Positions 23,853-34,996 of a DNA stretch of 64,000 nt are shown here, piece by piece. The first letter of the stretch is position 1; every line of letters starts with the position of its first letter. The notes under the pieces are model-generated. The model searched no databases, was not told the origin of the DNA, and saw only the letters and a list, made by a program, of their open reading frames with translations. Source of the stretch: Setomelanomma holmii (lineage: Eukaryota; Ascomycota; Dothideomycetes; Pleosporales; Phaeosphaeriaceae). Where the stretch lies: the NCBI GenBank assembly GCA_010015745.1, contig ML978220.1, forward strand, positions 128,969 through 192,968. Reading direction: 5' to 3'. The translations under genes and the position numbers were made by a program.

Positions 23853-25866
23853 ATGAAGCCCTCGCATACTCGACTGATATGTCGCGCTCCTAATCGCTTC
23901 ACACCGTCCATTGCTCTGTGGCAGCACTTCATCGGACCCCAACAACATATTCCCAGTCAACCGCGATTTTCGTCGACCGTATCAGAAGCTGTGCAAGATA
24001 GCACAAGTAGTGACAATACCGTGCCTGGACCTGGAGATAGTGGGCCCTTGCAAGAGGAGGCTGAGACCAGGAATGTCTTGACACAGAATAAACCATCAAA
24101 CAATGCAAAATCAGTCATACGAAAGACTACAACAGTTAAAGGGATATGGCATCCGGACAAGAGAGATGCGTCAATATCAAAGAATATCGACACCAAGCAT
24201 GCTGCACGGCAAGCGAGCGTTGAGGCAGCTGAGCAGCTGTTGACAGCCGCCAAAACGGCATTTGACGAGGGCAAAGATTACAAGGGCGTCGTGGTGCAGC
24301 CCATGTTAAACGCGACGACCGTGAAGGAAAGCAAGTTACCATGGTGTCTCGCTCCGGAAGAAAGGACTATACTGGGCATCGACAGGTACTGTATGCCCAC
24401 ACTCACTTCTTCATTACTAGCACTAATTGTAATACCAGGCTTGCAATCGAGATCGAGATTTTCTACACATACTCGAAACCGAGCTACTACGAATCACTCG
24501 CGAGAAGACACGTAATCGAACAAGTCCGCAAGCATTCCCGACAAACACTTCCAGACCATATCCTCGAAGTCTTTGGGTCGGAACGCACTGGCCTTGCTAT
24601 GGCCATGTCAGACATCGATCTTCGATTGCTGCCCCAAAGTCGAATAGAAGACCCAGAAAAGGTAAAACTCCCGCCTACACATGAACAGCGCATGGAAGGC
24701 ATGAAAAACTTACACAAGTTGCATTTCAACAACCTGGCTAGACAGAAGGCGTACCTCCTTCCATGGTTGCGATATGCGCGATACCCTCTTATTTCCCTTC
24801 AGGACAAGCAGTCAGGCTTGGACATTCAAATTGTGTTGTCCAACGACACGTCTCTCTCGCGAGAGACCATGAAACGCTACATGGACGAGTATCCCTACCT
24901 CCACCAATTATACTTCGTAGTCAAGGCCATGTTCGACATTCGCGGACTATCCGATGTCTTTCGAGGCGGCTTTGGATCCTACTCGCTCTTCATGATGATC
25001 GTTGCCAGCATCAAGCACCTCCCGAACAAACGCAACGACGCCGCCGGTGCCTTGTTGCACTTCCTCAAATTCTACAAGAATCTGGATACCGTCAAGAACG
25101 GCGTGTGTATCGAGCCAGCCGTGCTCTTCAAGAAAAGCGAAGAAGCCGTCATGCCGGACAAAGTTAAATCAAGGCTCGAAGCAAGTCTCACATTCTCACA
25201 GAACATCATAGTCCAGCCGTACTAACTCTCCTACAGGGAGGCGCAGCCAAACCACTTCCCAAATACATGCTCTCTCTCCGCGACCCTGCTGACAAAACGA
25301 ACGACCTCGGCCGCAAAGGCATCGCAATCAAGCACGTCCAAGCCACGTTCAAAATCCTTCTCGCCGATCTCGAGAGCAACATCAAATCGAATTCACGTCC
25401 CTCGCTTCTGGGCCCGCTCGTCGGCTCGTCGTACATGCTAAACAAGGAGCGTCGTGACAGACTACGACATTATGGACAGAAGCTGTCGTCTCAGCTCAAG
25501 GACAGTCTCGCGAAAACAGCAAAGATGGTCAAGGAGAGAGAACAGGCAGCGGAGGAGGCCAAGCTTGCTGAGGAGGCGAACAAGGAAAGCGAGGAAGATA
25601 AGAAGAAGGCGCGATTGGTGAGAGAAGAGAGAGATAGGGAGTTCACGCATTTGGCTGAGGAGAGGAACGTCAGGCTCAGAAGGGAGGCAGAGCGGACCGC
25701 CGTGCTGGACCATGGAGATGCCATGGCTTCGATTTTGGGCATGCCGATTGCAGATAGAGATCCTGAGGGCCAGCAGAAGCATGCGCTGGCAGAAGAGTCA
25801 GAAGCAAAGATGGAGGCACAGGCACAATCTGGAGCACAATCTTCACCCGAGAAGAAGAATCCATAG
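23853..25866 (+). CDS. Poly(A) polymerase/TUTase-type nucleotidyltransferase, probably mitochondrial
   Basis: RNA nucleotidyltransferase of the DNA polymerase beta-like superfamily (Cid1/Trf4/PAPD type). Three exons (23853-24385, 24439-25180, 25237-25866) give 634 residues. The Arg-rich, acid-free N-terminus (MKPSHTRLICRAPNRFTPS) suggests mitochondrial import. The catalytic signature is EVFGSERTGLAMAMSDIDL (about 24570-24625), with the metal-binding Asp pair in DID, and a third acidic candidate in SGLDIQIVL. The central PAP-associated region follows (GLSDVFRGGFGSYSLFMMIV). The C-terminal 120 residues are a highly charged coiled-coil-like segment rich in EE/KK/AR. Intron 2 is a GC-AG intron. 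Substrate RNA is unknown; mitochondrial RNA tailing is inference. Confidence 0.85.
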
Positions 25867-26133
25867 GAACCACGCAAAGACTGCGTGCATTAGCAACGAA
25901 GACCATGTATGAATATGATGTCAGTTGAAGAAACAGCAATGCTAGGGACAGACGGGTTCAGCCGAGAGCTCGCTTTGCTACAGGTGATATTGCAGAGTCG
26001 AAAGTGAGATAACTCCATCATTCCTTCATGCCTTAAGAAGTCTGTTTTTGATAGCCCACCCTCGCTCCTTCCAGATATCAGATGCAGTCGTGAACCGTAA
26101 AGAAACATCCTCTCCACCCTACATCGTCCTCTC

Positions 26134-26961
26134 CTAGATGGCATACTTCCGAGTCCACTCACGCGCCGTCGATTCGTAACGAGATCGATCGGTCTTGTAG
26201 ACATGTGCAATCTCTGGGACAAGCGGGTCATCGGGATTCGGGTCTGTCAGCATCGAGCAGATACTCAGCAGCACTATCAACATGTTAGCTAGACGTCTTG
26301 TTTGAATAAAATCGGTGATGTACCCTTCGAGATGGTCAGAGCAGGGCTCCACTGGTCTCGTAGAATGTCCAAACAGATGCTACCGTTCGAGTTGATGTTG
26401 GGGTGGTAAATGCGGGTGGTGAAGTTGACCTTCGGTGGCTTGAAGGGGTAGTCGGTCGGGAAGTGAATCGCTAGGAAGAAGACTCCGCCTGAGTATGGTG
26501 AGTCGCTCTATGCTCCGTTAGTCCTGGAGTTTGGAGTAGGTTTCGGGAAGCGCAGTGCGCTTCATGCGACCGCCGGTTTCCCGAGAGTTGTACGTACAGG
26601 ACCCATGATGGTTGCTTGCCAGTGGAACTGCCGCAAAGTCAGTATGTGTGCTCTCGAGGTCTTCCAATCGCGGCTGCGTCGGCGAAACCGCTCCAGCCGC
26701 GGGGATCTTCCACAAAGAGTGACGTACCAGGTCATCGCCGATAGGACCAGCTGAGCACGAGGAGGGAGGATCACTAAGGGAGTAGAGTCAGCCAGATCTG
26801 CCTATAGACGTGGTGTTGCGAGGCCATTTCGCCATATCCAAGCCTGAACGCCCCGCAGTCGCAGCCTGTCATGCGAGCAAGCGGGCAGGTCTCGCCTTTG
26901 GAGGGGCAACGACGTACCGGCCGAGGTCAGTGAGCTCCTTGTTGATGCGCTTAAGAGCCAT
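26134..26961 (-). CDS. UBC4: Ubiquitin-conjugating enzyme E2, UBC4/UBC5 class
   Basis: Transfers ubiquitin in short-lived and abnormal protein turnover. Five exons give 147 residues, the exact length of the UBCH5/Ubc4 class. From ATG 26961: MALKRINKELTDLGR, then DPPSSCSAGPIGDDL, then a 30-nt exon FHWQATIMGP, then the core with the HPN motif (RIYHPNINSNG) and the active-site cysteine in GSICLDILRDQWSPALT, and the last exon ending TAREWTRKYAI. Every junction I checked keeps the frame. The core matches the family nearly residue for residue, so confidence is high. UBC4 versus UBC5 naming is arbitrary in filamentous fungi. Confidence 0.95.
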
Positions 26962-27744
26962 GGTTGTGTTTGTGTATGTGGTTTCTGGGGTGTGCTTCGG
27001 TCTGCGGCGTGCGGCAAAGTGAGAGTTGATGTCGATGGTGAAGAGAAGGTGGGCTGCGAACAGCGGGTAGGTTAGCGTTGGATCCTAAAGAAAGCAAGTG
27101 CGGCGGCGTATCAGCGCGGAAGGAAAGCCCGCCACGCCCAACGTACCTGCGAGTTGTCCCTAGTCAAGTGCGCGGCTGTTGCTGTGACAAGCAGTGAAGT
27201 TGGATGGCAAGGAAGAGAGAGCCGGGGGCTGAGCAGGTGCAGATTGTATTTATCACGTATCAAAACGTGCACAGGCGAGGTAAGCCCCCGTCAGAGGCCG
27301 CGAATTTATTCACCGACGTTTCTTTACACTCAGCACCGACAGTGGCAACTGGTGGAACCACGCAGAACGGAACAATAGTAAGGCTGACATTCACATTCGA
27401 ACTGCATCGCTAATACATTGGTCAGTACTGCTGTACTCGTGAACGTTGTTCATGCCTTCAAGGTGGTCTAATTATGGACCCGCTTGCACGACGCATGCAG
27501 CAAGCGGTTGTGAAACCTCGAACGTTTACATTGCCTGTAGCGCGTTGTACTCGCATTCGTCTTCTATAATCATTCACTTGCATGCGCGACAAGTCGCAGG
27601 CGCTACGGCTGGCCCGCGATGGGGTTGTGATTGGCTGCTTGCCTTCAGCACCGTTTTAGGTCGTACAGCAACAACCTCTCCCAAAGGAGATCCCACCTTT
27701 TCTCAGGCCACACGTCGCTCGCTAAGTGGCTTTCGTTGTGCTGA
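26962..27744. other. Intergenic, no gene seen
   Basis: Promoter region of the E2 gene and 3' flank of the acyl-CoA dehydrogenase gene. No supported coding or RNA feature. Confidence 0.5.
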
Positions 27745-29177
27745 TCAGCAGAATGCTTGGAGGCCTGTGATTGCTCGGCCAAGGATCAAAGCTGGGTTGC
27801 GTTAGCTGCCATCAAGGTGCACTTGCCCAAGAGAAACTCACCATGAATGTCGCTCTGGCCCTCATATGTTTGAGTCACAAACAAGTTGGCAACGTGCCTG
27901 CCGATGCCGTACTCATCTGACACGGCGTTTCCACCAAACACTTCCTGGAGCCTGAAGCGGCCGAGTCAGCAACCAATCATATCAGCATGGCCGGCTGAAA
28001 GACTTACGTTCGGGCATTGACCAGAGCTCGGTCACAGTTATGCCTCTTGATCATAGAGATCATTTCCGGGGCAGCCTTGCCCTCATCCTTCAACCTTCCT
28101 ACATGGCAGGCTGCGAGGATACCGTACGCTGCATCAGTTGTGGCATCCGCCAGCTTCTTCTGCACAAGCTGGTACTTCGCAATCGGATTGCCCTTGAATT
28201 GCTTCCTGTCAAGTGCATACTCGCGCGTTCTTGCTATGCAGTCCTCGAGAGCACCCATTGTACCCCAGGCGATTCCGTATCTTGCGGAGTTCAAGCAGCT
28301 GAATGGTCCCTTGAGACCCACGATGTCAGGGAACAAGTTGGCTTCAGGGACGGGGCAGTTGTCCATCTGAATCATGCCAGTCAACGAGGCTCTCAGCCCG
28401 TTCTTATTCTTGATTGCTGGTGTCTCGAGGGTGCCTGGCGGACACTGGTCTCGCTCAATGACAAAGCCACGGATCTTGCCGTCCAGTTTCGCCCAGACAA
28501 GGAGAACGTCCGCGATGGGCGAATTTGTAATCCACGTCTTTGAGCCTGATAACGAGTAGTATCCTTTCTTTGTGGGGTGAGGCTTTGCTTTTGTCTCCAT
28601 TGAGCCGGGGTCAGAGCCGTGGTTTGGCTCAGTGAGTCCGAAGCAGCCTAGAAGCTGTCCCTTGGCCATCTTCGGCAGCAGACGCTCCTTGAGCTCTTCA
28701 GTCCCAAATTCCTCGATACCTCCCATGGCTAGTGAGCTTTGCACTGAGTAGCCAGATCGGTAGCCAGAATCAACCCTCTCAACAGCTCGCGTGATCAGAC
28801 CAGCTGCCACACTGCTAACGCCTGCGCACTCATAGCCCTGAATGGAAGCACCTAGCAGACCCAACTCTCCCATCTCTTCAATGATCTTTCGATCGAAGTT
28901 CTCATCGCGGTATGCCTCTGCATACCATGTTAGCTAGAGCCTTCAACATGGTTAAGTCAATGGGCATACGTAGTACTCTTGGGAGCATACGCTCCTGACA
29001 ATACGCCTCCGCTGTTTCTGATATAGCAGCCTCCTCCTCGGTGAAGAGGTGCTTTGCGTTCAGTGGATCTGTCCAATCGAACGATACTGGTGTGGACATG
29101 AAGCGCTTTCCGATGGCCGCGGAACGAGTCGCGGGGGTGATTTGCCTTGCGACATGTCTGCAGAATGGACGAAGCAT
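27745..29177 (-). CDS. Glutaryl-CoA dehydrogenase, mitochondrial
   Basis: FAD-dependent acyl-CoA dehydrogenase that oxidises and decarboxylates glutaryl-CoA to crotonyl-CoA in lysine and tryptophan breakdown. ATG at 29177 starts an Arg/Ser-rich mitochondrial presequence (MLRPFCRHVARQITPATRS). The mature start (FDWTDPLNAKHLFTEEE) is typical of GCDH. After an intron near 28912-28968 the core shows GCFGLTEPNHGSDPGSM (FAD binding), SGSKTWITNSPIADV, and NSARYGIAWGTMGA. Two further introns separate the end: LQEVFGGNAVSDEYGI then QTYEGQSDIH, where the Glu of YEG is the catalytic base position, and a final ALILGRAITGLQAF. YEGQSDIH in place of the common YEGTHDIH is a small variation. Divergent from FEN1. 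Confidence 0.93.
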
Positions 29178-29518
29178 TGTGGTGTAATGTTTGAAGAATG
29201 TCGGAGTTCTGGTTTGTATGGCACGAAATTGTTGCACATATATCAGACGAGGAACACTTTCCGAGGCCTCATCGTCCAATGAATGTCTTCACTAAGTGCG
29301 TGCCGCGGTTCGGAAAAGCCCCGGATTTGGTGGCAAGTAGACATCATCGAACCTTGGAGCGGCAATCGACGGACCCCAGATTTTGCGGCTCACCAAACGT
29401 CTGTTGAGCTCTCGCCAAATTTGTCTAGCGTACTGTTCATGGTCAAAGTGCTCATGCTTGGTGGGGATATGGTTAATAGCGCCAAGAGATGTGGGACCGT
29501 GATCGCGCGAACCCTGCG

Positions 29519-29524
29519 ACGCGT
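29519..29524. promoter_or_regulatory. MluI cell-cycle box (ACGCGT) upstream of FEN1
   Basis: Palindromic core inside CGACGCGTCG, about 129 bases upstream of the FEN1 ATG in the 475-base divergent region shared with glutaryl-CoA dehydrogenase. In yeasts MBF binds this site and drives G1/S expression of replication genes, including the FEN1 orthologue. Its use here is inference. Confidence 0.5.
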
Positions 29525-29652
29525 CGGGGAACGTGACGTGAGTGATCGCCGCTTCCTCACGGCCAGCCTCCCACCACCACACGGTTATTGCGACAACGAC
29601 AGCGCCTCAGACTCTGCACGCCACAAAGAAACACTCGCTGCAAGTCGTCAAG

Positions 29653-30995
29653 ATGGGTATCAAACATTTGTACCAGCTCATTCAAGAGCATGCACCAACA
29701 TCAATCAAGACGGGCGAGATCAAGAATCAGTTTGGTCGCAAAGTCGCCATAGTAAGTAGTTCCCAAAACAACCTCATGGATAGCTTCGCTAACATCTGAA
29801 GGATGCGTAAGTGCTTCTACAATCAGTATGCACACGTCAAATCTAATAATTGTCAGGTCGATGAGCATTTACTCCTTCCTCATCGCTGTGCGCTCCGATG
29901 GCCAGCAGCTCATGTCCGACACTGGCGAAACCACCTCCCATCTTATGGGCCTCTTTTACCGCACACTCCGCATGGTCGATAACGGCATCAAGCCCCTCTA
30001 CGTCTTCGATGGCGCGCCTCCAAAGCTCAAGTCTGGCGAACTTGCAAAGCGATTCCAACGCAAGTCCGAAGCACACGCGGCGCACGAGGAGGCAAAGGAG
30101 ACTGGCACAGCAGAGGATGTCGAGAAGTTCTCAAGACGGACGGTCAGGGTCACGAGGGAGCACAATGAGGAGTGTCAACGACTGTTGAAATTGATGGGCA
30201 TACCTTACATCATTGCTCCTACGGAGGCAGAAGCGCAGTGTGCAGTGCTGGCACGGGGAGGCAAGGTGTACGCGGCAGCTAGTGAGGATATGGATACACT
30301 CACATTCAACACACCTATTCTGCTGAGGCATCTCACGTTCAGTGAGCAGCGGAAGGAGCCAATTGTCGAGATTCATCTTGATAAGGTGCTAGAAGGCTTG
30401 GCTATGGAGCAAGAACAGGTGAGCTCAGTCTTCACCACGAAACTTGGGGAACTTCATTGCTGACTGCGACCAGTTCATCGACCTCTGCATCCTCCTCGGC
30501 TGCGATTACCTCGACCCCATCAAAGGCATCGGCCCCTCCACAGCCCTCAAACTCATCCGCGACTACAAGAACCTCGAAGGCGTAGTCGAGCACATCCAAT
30601 CCAAAGACCAAAAGAAGCTCACACTCCCCGAAGACTGGCCCTTCGCTGACGCCCGCCTCCTCTTCCTCGAACCCGATGTGCGGCCCGCTGACGCACCCGA
30701 GTGCGACTCCAAGTGGGAAGCGCCCAACATCGAGGGTCTTGTCAAGTTCCTAGTTGAAGAAAAGCACTTCAGCGAAGACAGGGTCAGAAACGGTGCAGCA
30801 AAGTTACAGAAAAACATGAAATCAGCGCAACAGAGTCGGCTGGAGGGCTTCTTCAAGCCGATTGAGAAGACGGTGGAAGAGAAGGCGAGTCTGAAGCGCA
30901 AGGCGGATGAGAAGTTGAATGAGAAGAAGAAGAAACAGAAGGAAGATGCGAAGGCGAAGAAGCAGGCCAAGGCGAAGCCGAGGACAGCTGCTTAG
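29653..30995 (+). CDS. FEN1: Flap endonuclease 1 (RAD27 orthologue)
   Basis: Structure-specific 5' nuclease for Okazaki fragment maturation and long-patch base excision repair. Four exons (29653-29751, 29802-29806, 29857-30418, 30474-30995) give 1188 nt, 395 residues. Exon 2 is only 5 nt (GATGC) and supplies the conserved Asp of VAIDASMSIYSFL, the D34-equivalent metal ligand. The N-domain has YVFDGAPP (second Asp), the I-domain has PTEAEAQCAVLAR and SEDMDTL, then GCDYLDPIKGIGPSTALKLI (helix-hairpin-helix). A PIP box for PCNA is present (QSRLEGFF), followed by a Lys-rich tail ending PRTAA. All catalytic acidic residues I looked for are present. Confidence 0.96.
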
Positions 30996-31399
30996 GGCGT
31001 CACTTGAAAGAGAATGGCTTCACTGAGTGACATGTGTATTACGGCGCTTAAGGGAAAAGGGCTACGAGGTTTGCAAGGCGTTGGGAGGATATCCATGGCA
31101 TGCGTACGAGGACGGCAACAGGCTGAAGAGAGATATCGGCGTGCCGCAAGCTGCGCGACATGACAGCCATGCAAGAACATGTAGCTTGGCGAACAGATGT
31201 CATGTGTGAAAGATATCACATCCATTTGCGCAGTCATGAGAGCGTGTATGCCTTGATAGTTTCTTGATGTTTGATTCGCTTCCATCTATACATCTCTGCC
31301 TCACAAAGTCCAGCCCCAAGTATGCGCCGCTAGATGCTTGCCCATCGCAATACTTCTCGCTAATACAAAATTCTGATCATCAATCGCGATCCATCATGC
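30996..31399. other. Convergent 3' region, no gene seen
   Basis: FEN1 and the AP-1 beta gene converge here. No feature is supported. Confidence 0.5.
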
Positions 31400-33931
31400 C
31401 TAAAACAGGTCCAACAGATCCTGGTTGCTCTTCTTACTTGGTTCGCCAGCAAGTTGCTGTTGTGGCGGGGGCGGTTGGTTGCTCTGAATCCTCATGCCTG
31501 CGAAGCCATTCATTATATCATCGTTGCTCAATTGCGCACCCGCTGCTGGCGCGGCCCCGCCGCCACCACCGTCTCCGAACAATCCTAATAGATCGTCCAT
31601 GTTCGATTGTGCTTGTGCTGGGGTCTGGCTTGCTGGTGACGCAACCCGTTGCGGTGTCCCCGCTAGACCTTCTAGGCCGGACTCTCCTTGGGTGGGTGGT
31701 TTCTGCATCGAAGCAGGTGCAGAGCCGTCGAAGTCGATATCGAGAAGGTTTTCCATATTCGTTGTCGGTGCAGCTTTGCCACTGACCGCTGCAGCGGCTG
31801 CGGCTGCCGCGATCGGATTTTCTCTTGCTTCTTGCTCTTGTTCCTCGATGGCAGCCCGTTGCATCGCCTCTGCACCAAACCGCCCTTGTCCAAGGAAGGC
31901 CTCTGGAGGCTTGTGATAAACGGATGCCAGGGTTGAAAGCTCCGCGAGTAGTGTTTCCAGAAGCTGTGGGGGTAGTGACCGGATGGTCGTTGTGATGGGA
32001 GGTTTGTCGGAGAGCACGATGTTCTGCTTGAGGTCAGGAGGGTTTTCAGGTCAGATGCGCAACGCGTACCTTTGCTACTTCAGGATCACTCGACAGCAAT
32101 CGCCAGTAGACATAGGCTCGATCTCGGATATCAGGATTGTCGTTTTCCGCAGTAGCAGCTTGCAAGACCTTTGTGACCAAACCTTGCGCTTGGTCGGGTT
32201 TCTTTAGGAACAGCTTGACGACCGCCGTGAGAATCTGAAGTTGGGTCTAATTCTGTCAGCATGATTGCAGTTCTGTGGGCATGATATGAGTGTACCTGGG
32301 TGAACTCTTCACCGAAGGTGTCGACGAAATTGCCCAGTATTTCTCCAGCATTGTTGATCTTCTCAGCATACTCGCCAACAATCCAGATAAGGGATGCCCG
32401 CGCATTGGGCTCGTCGAGTTCGTCAATGCACTGACATAGTGTGGGTATTATCCCTTCGTATCCTGGGTATTTGCGGAAGATGTCCTTGATGACCACAATC
32501 GCCTCTTGTACGACGTAGTTCACTTTGGTGTTGATGAGGTCAAGAAGAGTGTTGACGCATTTCTCGCTCGCACTCTCAATCTTGATAGCCACCTGGCCAA
32601 TGGCTTTGACAGCTCGTCGAACAAAGTCCATATCCACTTCCATGGCATACTCCTTCAATTCCGCGAGCAGTTGATCCACGTTCTTGTCGTTCGCTATCCG
32701 TACCATAATTTCGAGTTTCTGCATCTTCAAGTATGGAGGGTCATTGTATTTGCAGAAGAAGACGCGCATTTCTTTGCTAAGAATGTCTGGCTGCTTCTGG
32801 AGGAGAAGATCGATGTTGCGGAGCGCGACGTACTGCACTTCAGGTGCAGATGATACAAGTGTGACTATCAAGCATTAGTTTCGTGCCAATATGTGTGGCA
32901 AGCATACTCACCAAGCGGCGGGGCCATTTTTTTGGTATATGACTTTGTCAGGTCTGGGTTGATGTTCTGCATATGTAAAAAGACCACTTTAACCGCCGCA
33001 AGTACAACACTCGGGTTGACATGCTGGAATTGAGGAACAACTCTTTCGCAGATGTGCTCAGACTCTTTGACATCGGCCGCTTTGTAGTCCGCTAATGTCG
33101 TGAGGAGGGTCACTCTTCCCCATTCGGTACATTCGTTTAGGGCAAGAAGCATCTTCTTGAGGGTCGTGGGCGTAATGGCGAGCGCCTTTGTCTCTGGCGA
33201 TGTCTCTTGAATCTCCACCAAAGCTGTGACAGAGTTCGCGACCACCATGGGATTAGGATCGCCAACAAGCTCCTGCAGCTGTTCGATGAAGCCGTTCTCT
33301 ATCGCCATTGCAGGTGCTAAATCAAAGAGCTTGGCCACGCACAGCGCTGCTGTTTTGCGTACGTACGGCGATTCGTCTCTAAGCGTTTTCCGTAGTGGTT
33401 CCTCCATATAATCCACCATCTTGTCCACCCGAATACAGCCCATTGTACGTATAGCCAGCGCTCGTATGAGAGGGTTTGGGTCTTCGGAATCTTGGACGAA
33501 AGTGTTCACGGCGAGAATACAGAGGTCGGGATGTGATTTTGCATAGTTCCTGGTATGTCAGCTCAGCGTCTAGTCTCACTAACGTGTATAGCCACCTACA
33601 TCAGGTATAGATAGACCAGTTTCTTCTGGTCCAAATCTGCCGTCGCGATGTTCTTCAGTACGTCAGGGAATAGGGCAGACACATCCTTGCCCAAAGTCAT
33701 GGACATGATGGTCTTTTGAATGGCCTCTTTCCTACACAATCTCAGTTTCGCTGTTATATGGTGTGGTATAAGCAGGACTTACCGTTCGTAGGCATATTGA
33801 GACCTATGGTAAGGTTAGCAGTGGACAGCTATGCAACATATCAGGACCTCTTACACAAGGCCAGCCCTCAATTCGAACGTCTCTCCTTTCCTGGGCGGCG
33901 CAAAAGCGCCTCTTATTCTGTTTACAGCCAT
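31400..33931 (-). CDS. APL2: AP-1 complex beta subunit (beta-adaptin)
   Basis: Large subunit of the clathrin adaptor AP-1 working at the trans-Golgi/endosome. ATG 33931 begins MAVNRIRGAFAPPRKGET; a very short exon SQYAYER follows, then KEAIQKTIMSMTLGKDVS. The adaptin HEAT-repeat trunk spans about 33720-32050 over several exons (FVQDSEDPNPLIRALAIRT, ESPYVRKTAALCVAKLFD, EAIVVIKDIFRKYPGYEG). The final exon carries the hinge with a poly-Ala run and clathrin-box-like motifs NLLDIDFD, DDLLGLF and QDLLDLF at the very C-terminus. The ear domain of animal beta-adaptins is absent, as is usual for the fungal AP-1 form; this and the N-terminus favour AP-1 over AP-2. Confidence 0.93.
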
Positions 33932-34996
33932 GTCTCCGCCAACAATGCGAAGGTGAGGACCTCCGCCAGACCCCTCCTACTTCGACACCTCGAGATTGCG
34001 GCGCTACTAGACGACGTCTGGGAATATGTTGCGGCGCAAGAGCTTCTCCTATATTTGTGCCGACTGGCAGGTTTTAGGCGGCGGTCGAGGTGTTCGTGAA
34101 GCTTGAGAGCGCGAGCGGTCAAGGTCGAGGTCAAGTTCAACATCAGCGGAGCCTGGGGTTCGCGACTGCCACATTGACGATTGTGGTCCGTGCGGTCAAT
34201 GTTCGCCGCAGAGCAATGTCGCCGTCTCAGCTTAGGCATCTCAGAATCACGAAAACGAACATTCAAGATGGTCAGTCGAGTGTGACACTCTCAATATGTA
34301 ATCTAACTTAATCTTCAGCCGTCGAATTTGCCGAACTTACGGAGGCTATTTGTTGAAGCCCGTAGTGATGCGGAAGAGAGCGCGTACTCCAGGAATGCGG
34401 TGCGTTCGTTAAAATGTTAGATGCTTGCAAGGGCTGACATCGTCTTCTCAGTTCTATAACCTTGCTATCTTCATGTCGTCCGTGGCAGTGTTCAGTCTGG
34501 TAGCTCAACGCATGGCGACCGCTGGCAAGGCCATCGGCGCTTGACTGCACAGACGCGACAAACCAAGTCCAACTCCAGTGTATGTCTGGTCATTTTGCAA
34601 CGTGTATCTGGAACCTGCGTCAAAGTGGTATATTGTCATCTTTAGCAGGAACTCCGATGCATGAGCCCCAAAAGAGACCCATGGCCCGCGCTTACAAGAG
34701 CTTCATCAGGCGCTCGGGAAGCACGAGAAATAGTCGTCTTGATCATCAGCCACTCAGTAAGATTCAGGGCGCAGGTTGATAGTCAGAATTTCAAATTATC
34801 CTGGTTGCAATCCTTTCGGTCGACGAGCTCAAACATGATGAGCCTCGCGGTTGCGGCACAGTCCCTACCTGTACGACTCTTGAAAGGATGAAATAGCCTC
34901 AGAGGAACCTGGTATGAAATAGTCAGAAACACTCCAGAACCCTGTTCAGCATAGACAAATGCTCTGGCATCAATCGCATACACAGTCTTCATCGAG
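33932..34996. other. Intergenic, no gene seen
   Basis: Divergent region between AP-1 beta and the DUF3176 pseudogene. No supported feature. Confidence 0.5.
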
